This document shows positions 6,180 through 11,507 of a stretch of 11,507 nucleotides of DNA, in pieces (within the stretch, counting starts at the first letter, position 1; each line of letters begins with the position of its first letter). The DNA is taken from contig JBKHCM010000109.1 of the NCBI GenBank assembly GCA_046541805.1, positions 1 to 11,507 of the forward strand, in the 5' to 3' direction. A program made the position numbers and the translations under genes. The notes under the pieces are model-generated. The model saw nothing but the letters and a program-made list of their open reading frames with translations. It made no database searches and was not told the origin of the DNA. This DNA comes from JAAAPF01 sp046541805 (lineage in GTDB: Bacteria; Pseudomonadota; Alphaproteobacteria; Geminicoccales; Geminicoccaceae).

Positions 6180-6419
6180 ATGACGGTCAAACATCGCGAC
6201 GCCAACGTCCTCTTCGTCGCCTTCAACGAGCGCGCCCCGAGCGATGGCTGTGCCGGCTGCCCCTTGCGCCGCTGCTGCACCTGCGCCCACTGGCTGGCCG
6301 AGACGCGCACGTGTCTGTTGGGCGCGCGGCCCGATACGCCGCCGCCGGCGACCGCCGAGGACGACTGGTGCGGGCGCTGGGAACCGCGTCCGGTCCGCTT
6401 GGTCGTGGGCCGGGACTGA
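6180..6419 (+). CDS. Tetra-cysteine protein, diverged third member (79 aa)
   Basis: 79-aa protein whose second half repeats the miniprotein pattern with the same spacing: Cys32-x2-Cys35-Ala-His-Trp, Cys45 exactly ten residues after Cys35, and a final DDWCG with Cys64. The middle loop is eight residues shorter. The N-terminal part adds a further Cys24-x2-Cys27 and Cys33, giving seven cysteines in all, so it could hold two metal sites or a bridged cluster. The ATG at 6180 is preferred because GGAAAGG lies just before it; an in-frame ATG at 6162 lacks a ribosome site. It is divergent from copy B and may share its regulation. Function unknown. Confidence 0.72.
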   Translation: MTVKHRDANVLFVAFNERAPSDGCAGCPLRRCCTCAHWLAETRTCLLGARPDTPPPATAEDDWCGRWEPRPVRLVVGRD

Positions 6420-6431
6420 GCGGCCGCTCAG
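6416..6431. repeat. 16-bp perfect palindrome across a stop codon
   Basis: CTGAGCGGCCGCTCAG covers the stop codon of the 79-aa gene. It may act as part of a transcript end or as a protein site; there is no T run after it. Confidence 0.35.
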
Positions 6432-6433
6432 CC

Positions 6434-7290
6434 GGAGGGACGTTCTCGAGCGAGTTCTTTTGGCCAGCGTCGCCCCATTGGCGGCGCCGGTCGGTTCGGC
6501 CGCGATCACCGTCGAGAAGCGCGCGGTCATTCCGGCGCCTTGCACCGGCTTCACCACCCCCGAGCGCGCGCAGCCGCTACCCGGCGGCAGCGCCACCGGC
6601 TGCGAGCGCCTCGCCGGCGACACCTTCTCGCAGCCCTCGGCGCGCCGGGCGTGCGCCGCGCGCGGACTTCTTGGTCGGCAACGGCGTCTTCAAGCGCCCG
6701 TGGGTGACGGCGCCGGCCTGGACCGCGGCGGCGGACGGCCCGGGGCCCTCGCCAACGCGCGGGCCGGTCAGCACTGCCACCTCAAGCACGGCCGTGGCCC
6801 GTCGCCCGCACCGGGCGAGCCGGCGGTCTCGACGTCTCTCAAGCGCTCGATCCCGGCCGACGGCGAGGCGGAGCGCGCCGCACTCGCCTCCCCCGCCGCT
6901 CGTTGATCCCCGAGCCCACCTACGGCACCCAGCTGCGGAATGTCGCGATTCCGGGCGTCCACCCAAAAACGGCCGCATGGCGATCGCTGGTGAGGAGATC
7001 CCGGTCGAGCTTTCAGGCGCCGAGGTCGTGCCTCGGCGAAAGCCGGCCTACAGCATCGACGACTTCGCGGACGGGCCCTTGCACCCCGAGACGATGACCG
7101 GCGCGTGGGTGGCGCAACCGATGATCGGGCTGAGCGGGTTGGTGGCGATGGCCGCGGCGGACCGGCTCGCCCGCGAACACCCGCAGGAGGAAGACGGCGA
7201 CGGCATCTGCGGCCGCGCCAACCGCGTCGGGAGCGACGTCCACGACCGCGTCGCCGTGGGCCGCTTCGGCTGGAAGGCCGGCAAGGCCAT
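6434..7290 (+). pseudogene. Di-heme oxidoreductase (DUF1111, thiol oxidoreductase family), frameshifted and truncated
   Basis: Clear remains of the periplasmic di-heme oxidoreductase that normally sits between two imelysin genes. Homology runs through successive frames: a signal-like piece and LPGGSATG to DTFSQPS (about 6439-6645), then DFLVGNGVFKRPWV in another frame (from 6665), then CHLKHGRG and PGEPAVS back in the first frame (about 6745-6900, ended by TGA at 6904), EPTYGTQLRNVAIPGV in the third (6903-6965), and EEIPVEL, GPLHPETM, MIGL, EEDGDGICGRANRV and GRFGWKAGK in the second (about 6970-7288). At least four frame changes are needed. The heme site CxxCH has become GQHCH, so the first cysteine is lost. 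The C-terminal half with the second heme site is absent. A GGAGGG ribosome site remains at 6434, with no start codon where expected. Confidence 0.82.
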
Positions 7291-7438
7291 GAGCGCGGAG
7301 CCGGCCGCCGCCGCGATGGCCTGGGCCGAGGCGATCGACCGGCCGCTCGCCGAGGTGACACGGCTGCGCCTGCTCGCCGGCCGGGCGAGGGCGAACGAAC
7401 TCGGCCTCGTGCGCGACTTCCACGCCGCGGACGGCGAC
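7289..7438 (+). pseudogene. C-terminal fragment of a second imelysin
   Basis: In the same frame as the end of the di-heme oxidoreductase remnant, but no longer resembling it. The piece contains EAIDRPLAEVTRLR and ends GLVRDFHAADGD. Imelysin-family proteins commonly end in a GFNALDGD-like motif directly before the stop; here the next codon is TGG where TGA would be expected. A second imelysin normally follows the DUF1111 gene in this locus, so the fragment is best read as its last 50 or so codons, brought next to DUF1111 by a deletion. The evidence is motif plus position, so moderate. Confidence 0.5.
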
Positions 7439-7445
7439 TGGCGCG

Positions 7446-7690
7446 CTCGACCGCCGCACGCTGATGACGCGCACCCTCGCGGCGACGGCCCGGCGCGAAG
7501 GCGCCGCCCGCGGCTAGGCGGGAGCGCTCTTCGTCGGTTGCCGCATCGACTGGGTCGCGGTGAGCGCCGTCGACGGTCGCGGCAAACGGCGCTGGTCGCT
7601 GCCGCTGCCCGACCGCGGGCACTCGGTAACCTTCCAGCCGACGCGGCCCTTGGGCGTGGGCTTCGCGCGCCGTGGAGCAGGGCGCAACCC
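7446..7690 (+). pseudogene. DUF1513 protein, N-terminal fragment with an in-frame stop
   Basis: Starts with LDRRTLMTRTLAA, like the twin-arginine signal of DUF1513 proteins, is interrupted by TAG at 7515, and continues in the same frame with ALFVGCR, SAVDGRGKRRWSLPLPDRGH and PLGVGFARRGAG. The family equivalent is a beta-propeller-like start with LPLPARGH and a later FARRPG. Everything after that is missing. DUF1513 is the usual fourth gene of the imelysin/DUF1111/imelysin locus, which supports the call. Not functional as it stands. Confidence 0.65.
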
Positions 7691-8106
7691 GGAACGCTCG
7701 GGGCGACGTACCAAAGCCACGCGGTCTCGAGCGGACGGCGCTGGCGGTGGATCCTGTGACCTCGCCCCGCTTCGGGGTCATCGCCCTCTGGCCGCGGCCG
7801 GGGCGTCGCCCGACGCGCCCAGGGCCGAACGGCGAGGCTCACCACCGGTGCGACGCCGAGCCGAGCCAGCCCCGCCGCTTCCAGAGGTCCGGGCCCGCCG
7901 CCGGCGAGGCTGCCGTGAACCATCGCCAGGGCCATCCGGCTCGACGCCGCCACGCCGGCGTTGATCCGCTCGCGGATGATCGCCTTCGACCATGACGACG
8001 TTCCGCCGACGCTGGTTCGCGCGAGCGGCGCCCGCCGCTGCGACGACCGGACGGGCGCAGCCGACCGCGGTGCGAGTGCCGGGCGCCTCGGCGATGGCAG
8101 CGCGCG
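7691..8106. other. Gene-poor stretch, probable decayed DNA
   Basis: No gene recognised. On the - strand between about 8080 and 7800 one frame reads somewhat like coding sequence (IIRERINAGVAASSRMALAM, then LEAAGLARLGVAPVVSLAV), faintly like the end of PEP-mutase-type proteins. It has no start or partner that I can support. Confidence 0.35.
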
Positions 8107-8634
8107 TCAGCTCACGGCGTACACCGCACCGTCGCAGCGGTCGAATTCGCGTGCGAGCGCCTGGTGTGCCAGGGTAGCGGCGCGTCGGCGGCGTTCCCGG
8201 CACCGCCGCACCAGCGCCGGCCCCTCGCCATCCACGTCCGCCTGCGCCTCCAGACAGCGCGTGCGCAGCGCGACGAGCTCGTGCCGAAGCCGCTGTCGGC
8301 CGTCGGCGTCGAGGGCGTCGGCGAGCGCCAGCTTGAGCGTTTCGATCAACGGCAAGAGGCCGTGGGCCGCGGCGTCCACCGGCTCGAGCAACAGCGCGCG
8401 CAAGCGTGCACGCCCGGCGGCCGTCAACGTCAAGCCCTCGGCGTCGTCGACGGCCACCCAGCCCGCGCCCAAGGCGGCGATGACGCGATCGTGGACGACG
8501 CAACCGGTGGGCGCGAGCCAAGGCCGGCAGACGCTCTGCACGTGCCGGCAGACGGCGTCGAGCCCAGCGGGGCCATCGCTCAGCACACCCAGAGCGGCGA
8601 GATCGATCACGAAGGTCGAGGGGGCAACGGACAT
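8107..8634 (-). CDS. PadR-like winged-helix transcriptional regulator (copy 2)
   Basis: 175-aa paralog of the regulator at 3325: 76 of the first 130 residues are identical with no gap. The core DLAALGVL, the HVQ-to-CRPWL stretch (31-40), LTAAGR (70-75) and ETLKLALAD (98-106) are kept. The recognition-helix area (52-68) is the most changed part of the DNA-binding half, so it may bind a different site. The C-terminal end (133-175) has diverged and carries more arginine. The ATG at 8634 has GGAG 9 nt upstream. The longer frame starting at 8787 runs through the promoter and is not used. Unlike copy 1, no intact gene follows it in the same direction, only decayed sequence. Confidence 0.72.
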   Translation of the reverse strand: MSVAPSTFVIDLAALGVLSDGPAGLDAVCRHVQSVCRPWLAPTGCVVHDRVIAALGAGWVAVDDAEGLTLTAAGRARLRALLLEPVDAAAHGLLPLIETLKLALADALDADGRQRLRHELVALRTRCLEAQADVDGEGPALVRRCRERRRRAATLAHQALAREFDRCDGAVYAVS

Positions 8635-8667
8635 CGCGCGGGGCTCCGAAACCGAACCATTCTGGTC

Positions 8668-8697
8668 CTGATACCCCGCGCCGGAAGCACCGGTCAA
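8668..8697 (-). promoter_or_regulatory. Promoter of PadR-like copy 2, matching that of copy 1
   Basis: On the - strand: -35 TTGACC (8697-8692) and -10 TATCAG (8673-8668) with 18 bp between. TTTGACCGGTGC is identical to copy 1, and TCAGGAC and GGTTC follow in the same order. The spacer palindrome seen in copy 1 is only partly kept here. Confidence 0.5.
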
Positions 8698-8836
8698 ACG
8701 AAAGGCGCAGCCCCCTTGGCTCGGGCCGTTCGTCGAGACGCGCCCGCGCCGGCGGCGCCGGGCGCGCGCGGAAAAGCGATGGCCCAAGCCGGTGTCGGTG
8801 CCAGCCTTCGCGAGGTCGCCCCATCGCCGGGTGCCG

Positions 8837-9300
8837 GTGAAGAGGCCCGAAGAGGAACCGCTCCATCCCGGCGGCGATCGCCGTCACCCATGTCGCCAGC
8901 TCCGCCCCCCAACCGGCCGCGCTCGCGCAGGCGTGCGACTGGACGCCCCAGCGCGCCGTCACCTATATTCTATGGCCGGGCTGCGTGCGGGCGACCGCAA
9001 CGGCGTCGTCGGCCACAGCGCCATCGCCAACGCCGCGCGCGACGGCTACGCCGTCGGCGCCGTCACCGTCGAGATCGCGATGATGCGCCATACGGGGCTC
9101 ACCGGCCTCTCCTTCGAGGACGTCGCGCCCATCGCGCTCGTCGACATCGTGCCGGCGAGCGCGACCGCCCGCACCGACGGCCGGTCCGACACGCTCGCGG
9201 GCCTCTCGGACCACGTCGAGGCGAACCCGGCCGCGCTCACGGCGTCCGGCACCGCCCGGAGCGGCATCTGGCATCCGGCGCGCGCCGGCCTGCTCGACCC
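8837..9300 (+). pseudogene. Bug/TctC-type tricarboxylate solute-binding protein, broken N-terminal part
   Basis: Remains of a periplasmic solute-binding protein of tripartite tricarboxylate transporters. The signal peptide and mature start (AAIAVTHV to ALAQACDW, then AVTYILWPG) lie in one frame (about 8871-8970). The following part, NAARDGYAVGAVTVEIAMM, SFEDVAPIALVDIVPA and TASGTARSGIWH, is in another frame open from 8972. The pattern DGYTVG-TVEI, EDV-PIAL and the SGTG-GIWH-like segment is typical of this family. A frameshift separates the two pieces, and the C-terminal two thirds is gone. A GTG at 8837 is a possible old start. Not functional. Confidence 0.72.
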
Positions 9301-9484
9301 CGCGCGGCTCGTCGTCGCCGCCGGCGTCTCGGGGCGCGGTCTCGCCATCTGCCGGGTGACCGCCGCGCTGATCGCCGACCTCGTCACCGGCGCGGTCCAC
9401 CGCCGGCCGCTCGCGGCCTTCCGGCTCGCGCGCTTCGCCGGCGCGGGCGCCGCCGCACCCGCCGCGCTGACCCGGCATGGCTGA
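9301..9484 (+). pseudogene. C-terminal tail of a DadA-like FAD oxidoreductase
   Basis: Continuing in frame with the solute-binding protein scar, the sequence becomes LVVAAGVSGRGLAI, then AALIADLVTG and FRLARF, the usual C-terminal FAD-contact and end segments of DAO-family amino acid oxidases. The N-terminal GxGxxG part is absent. The fused open frame (8972-9484, 170 aa) ends in TGA inside the next gene's first codons (8-nt overlap), so translation of the scar may still feed the next gene, which has no clear ribosome site of its own. Confidence 0.68.
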
Positions 9485-10604
9485 GGCGGCGACGGGAGCG
9501 GACGTCGCCGTCGTCGGGGGCGGGCTGGTGGGCTCGGCCCTGGCCTGGGGCTTCGCCCGCGCGGGCGCCGCCGTGGCCCTGTTCGACGCCGACGCCGACC
9601 GTTTTCACGCCTCGGGCGGCAATTTCGGCCTCGTCTGGGTGCAGGGCAAAGGTGCCGGGGCGCCGGCCTACGCCGCGCTGTCGCGGCGCTCGGCCGAGCT
9701 CTGGGGCGACTTCGCCGCGGAGCTGGCGGACCGCACCGGCGTGGCGATCGACCACACCCGCACCGGCGGGCTCAAGGTCGCCCTCGACGAGGCCGAGTAC
9801 GAGCGGTTCGCCACCGCCATCCGCCGCATGCACAACCAGCCGCCCCCGGGCGCCAACGACGCCCGCATGCTCGACGCCCGCGAGGCGCGCGATCTCCTGC
9901 CGGCGCTCGGCCCCGAGGTGCGCGGCGCCGCTTATGGCCCGCACGACGGCTACGCCGACCCGCTCGCCACGCTGCACGCCCTGCGCACGGCACTCGCCGG
10001 CCACGCCGGCGTCGCCGTCGAGCGCGCGGCCGTGACCGGCATCGACGCGCTGCCGGCGGGCGGCTTTCGCCTCGCCACCGCCGGTGCGAGCGTCACCGCC
10101 GAGCGCGTCGTCCTCGCCGCCGGCCTCGCCAACGCCGAGCTGGCGCCGAGGGTCGGGCTCGACGCCCCGCTCCGCCCCGAGCGCGGCCAGATCCTGGTCA
10201 GCGAGCGGCTCGAGCCGTTCCTCGCGATGGCCACCCACACGGTGCGGCAGACCGGCGACGGCACCGTGTTGATGGGCGACAGCAAGGAGGACGTGGGCTT
10301 CGACACCGGCACCACGGCGGAGGTGCGACGCGCCATCGTCGGCCGCGCCGTGCGGACGTTCCCGCGCCTCGCGAACGCCCGGCTCGTGCGCCAATGGGCG
10401 GCGTTGCGCGTGCTCGCGCCGGACGGCCTGCCGATCTATCAAGAATCGCCGCACGCGCCGGGCGCGTTTCTCGTCACCTGCCATAGCGGCGTGACGCTCG
10501 CCGCCGTCCACGCCTTGGAGCTGGCACCTTCGCTCCTGGCCGGCCGGCTCGCCGCGGATTATGCGCCGTTCGCCCTCGACCGCCTCGAACGGATGGCGTC
10601 GTGA
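9477..10604 (+). CDS. FAD-dependent oxidoreductase, DAO family (HcnC/OoxB-like beta subunit)
   Basis: 375-aa flavoprotein of the D-amino acid oxidase/sarcosine oxidase fold. FAD-binding GGGLVG (14-19) is followed by acidic Asp37 at the end of the second strand. The SGGNFGLVW segment is typical of the active-site side, and ALRVLAPDGLPIYQ and CHSGVTLA mark the C-terminal FAD contacts. It is followed by a [2Fe-2S] protein and a second flavoprotein, the composition of hydrogen cyanide synthase (HcnABC), octopine/nopaline oxidase and D-hydroxyproline dehydrogenase. It would oxidise the C-N bond of an amino acid, imino acid or opine at the membrane, passing electrons onward. The substrate cannot be told from sequence. 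The stop overlaps the next start (GTGA). Confidence 0.88.
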   Translation: MAEAATGADVAVVGGGLVGSALAWGFARAGAAVALFDADADRFHASGGNFGLVWVQGKGAGAPAYAALSRRSAELWGDFAAELADRTGVAIDHTRTGGLKVALDEAEYERFATAIRRMHNQPPPGANDARMLDAREARDLLPALGPEVRGAAYGPHDGYADPLATLHALRTALAGHAGVAVERAAVTGIDALPAGGFRLATAGASVTAERVVLAAGLANAELAPRVGLDAPLRPERGQILVSERLEPFLAMATHTVRQTGDGTVLMGDSKEDVGFDTGTTAEVRRAIVGRAVRTFPRLANARLVRQWAALRVLAPDGLPIYQESPHAPGAFLVTCHSGVTLAAVHALELAPSLLAGRLAADYAPFALDRLERMAS

Positions 10605-10879
10605 CGGCGTGGCGCCGGGTCGGCGACGGCGCGTCCGTGCGCATCGTGGTGAACGGCGAGCCGGTCGAGGCGCGGGCGGGCGAGAGCGTGGCGACCGCAC
10701 TGCTGGCCGCCGGCCACGCGAGCTTCGGCGCGCATCCGAAGACCGGCGAACCGCTGGCGCCCTTTTGCCTGATCGGCCACTGCTTCGGCTGCGTCTGCAC
10801 GATCGACGACCGGCCCGGCAGCCAAGCCTGCCTCACGCCCGTGGCGCCGGGCATGCGGGTGGAGACCGGCCGTGGCTGA
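10601..10879 (+). CDS. [2Fe-2S]-binding subunit (HcnA-like)
   Basis: 92-aa protein with the ferredoxin-like cluster motif of HcnA and SoxA/OoxA N-termini: Cys56-x4-Cys61-x2-Cys64 and Cys77 twelve residues later, in FCLIGHCFGC and QACLTPV. Cys66 is an extra, non-ligand cysteine. The start is GTG, overlapping the preceding stop. The cluster would carry electrons between the two flavin subunits of the complex. In some relatives this domain is fused to the next protein; here it is separate and overlaps it by 8 nt. Regulation is that of the operon. Confidence 0.9.
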   Translation: MTAWRRVGDGASVRIVVNGEPVEARAGESVATALLAAGHASFGAHPKTGEPLAPFCLIGHCFGCVCTIDDRPGSQACLTPVAPGMRVETGRG

Positions 10880-11507
10880 GGCGGTCGACGTCACCGTCGT
10901 CGGCGCCGGGCCGGCCGGCATCGCCGCCGCCACCCGCGCCGCCGAAGCGGGTCTCGACGTCCTTGTCCTGGACGAGCAGCCGGCACCCGGCGGGCAGGTC
11001 TGGCGCGCCGCCGACCGCGTCCTCGCCGACGCCGACCTCGCGGCGCTGCGCGCGAGCTACGCCGCCGCCGGCCCGGCGCTCGCCGCCCTTCGCCACAGCC
11101 GGGTCCGCCACCGCCAGGGCGCCACCCTGTTCGACGTCTCGCCCGCGCTCGAGCTCTCCTGGCTCGCGCGCGGCGACGACGGGGCGCACCGGGTGGAGAC
11201 CGCGGCCACGCGCCGGCTCGTGCTCGCCACCGGGGCGCTGGAGCGGCCCGTCCCCTTCCCCGGCTGGACGCTGCCGGGCGTCATGGGCGTCGGCGCACTG
11301 CAGACCGCGCTCAAGAGCGGCGGCCTCGTGCCGGCGGCCGGGGCCGTCGTCCTCGCCGGCCAAGGCCCGCTCTTGCTCCTCTACCTCGCTCAGCTCGAGG
11401 CCATGGGCGCCCGGCCGGCGGCCGTGCTGGATCTCGGCCGCCGCACCGCCGCGCTTACCGCCGCGGCGCGCCTGCCCGCGGCGTTCGCCGGCGCGCCGCA
11501 TCTGATG
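10872..11507 (+). CDS. FAD/NAD(P)-binding oxidoreductase (HcnB/OoxA-like alpha subunit), 3' partial
   Basis: First 212 residues of a two-dinucleotide-domain flavoprotein; the gene runs off the right edge, and full-length relatives have about 420-470 residues. GAGPAG (11-16) and Asp34/Glu35 bind FAD, PGGQVW (39-44) is the family's typical next motif, LVLATGALERP (116-126) closes the first domain, and a second Rossmann motif lies at 158-180 (AGQGPL). The GTG start at 10872 overlaps the [2Fe-2S] gene by 8 nt and gives the usual N-terminus. With the two preceding genes it forms a heterotrimeric dehydrogenase, presumably membrane-associated and feeding electrons to the respiratory chain. Confidence 0.88.
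   Translation, partial: MAEAVDVTVVGAGPAGIAAATRAAEAGLDVLVLDEQPAPGGQVWRAADRVLADADLAALRASYAAAGPALAALRHSRVRHRQGATLFDVSPALELSWLARGDDGAHRVETAATRRLVLATGALERPVPFPGWTLPGVMGVGALQTALKSGGLVPAAGAVVLAGQGPLLLLYLAQLEAMGARPAAVLDLGRRTAALTAAARLPAAFAGAPHLM

Noticed and set aside
5635..6183. 182-codon + strand frame across miniprotein copy B
   Set aside because: Antisense to copy B, which is confirmed by the 41 of 55 match to copy A.
7800..8080. - strand frame faintly like the C-terminus of a PEP mutase/isocitrate lyase-type protein
   Set aside because: Resemblance too weak, no start and no intact catalytic motif; noted only as decayed DNA.
7778..8962. Long - strand open frame of 394 codons
   Set aside because: Arginine-rich shadow translation without motifs, overlapping the regulator gene at 8107-8634 whose frame is supported by a paralog.
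8164..10035. Long + strand open frame of 623 codons
   Set aside because: Antisense to the PadR-like gene and out of frame with the FAD oxidoreductase; it is a product of high GC content.
9384..10700. 438-codon - strand open frame
   Set aside because: Mirror of the FAD oxidoreductase gene; no motif or start signal of its own.
1..11507. CRISPR array, tRNA, rRNA, insertion sequence or attachment site
   Set aside because: No spaced direct repeats, cloverleaf, transposase fragment or terminal inverted repeats were seen on reading both strands.

Overview
The window is very GC-rich DNA, packed with overlapping ATGA, GTGA and TGATG gene junctions. It looks like an alphaproteobacterium, probably Rhodospirillales-like. 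The clues are an HmuUV heme importer with a DUF2325 protein, Irr-type GAA-N3-TTC sites, and an imelysin/di-heme oxidase/DUF1513 iron locus. This assignment is inference; there is no rRNA or other taxonomic marker.

Layout. (1) 1-3184, + strand: the 3' end of a heme/iron ABC operon. It encodes permease HmuU (5' end cut off by the window), ATPase HmuV, a DUF2325 protein with a coiled coil, and a small ABM-fold protein carrying the Asn/Trp/His triad of IsdG-type heme oxygenases. (2) 3185-3324: an AT-richer promoter region with two Irr-box-like sites and a clear sigma-70 promoter. (3) 3325-5058, + strand: a coupled set of a PadR-like regulator, an unrecognised 160-aa protein, and an imelysin (M75, IrpA-type) protein that has lost its catalytic half. 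(4) 5367-6419: three small proteins with four equally placed cysteines. Two are near-identical tandem copies on the - strand and one is a diverged + strand relative. (5) 6434-7690: wreckage of the rest of the imelysin locus, comprising a multiply frameshifted di-heme oxidoreductase (DUF1111), the last part of a second imelysin, and the start of a DUF1513 protein. (6) 7691-8106: no recognisable gene. (7) 8107-8634, - strand: a paralog of the PadR-like regulator whose promoter region also resembles that of the first copy. (8) 8837-9484: scar of a Bug/TctC-type solute-binding protein joined to the tail of an FAD oxidoreductase. (9) 9477-11507, + strand: an intact three-subunit flavin/iron-sulfur dehydrogenase of the HcnABC/opine oxidase/D-hydroxyproline dehydrogenase type. 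Its last gene runs off the window.

How it fits together. HmuUV would carry heme across the inner membrane and the ABM protein could open the porphyrin ring to release iron. The DUF2325 protein is an uncharacterised partner. The imelysin locus beside it is the classical periplasmic iron-regulated set, but only its first gene remains open and even that one lacks the GxHxxE half. The regulator in front of it still has a good promoter. The final operon is metabolically separate: oxidation of an amino acid, imino acid or opine.

No CRISPR array, tRNA, rRNA or insertion sequence was seen. The most unusual elements are the DUF2325 gene in the heme operon, the paralogous regulators in opposite orientation around the decayed locus, and the tetra-cysteine miniprotein cluster.
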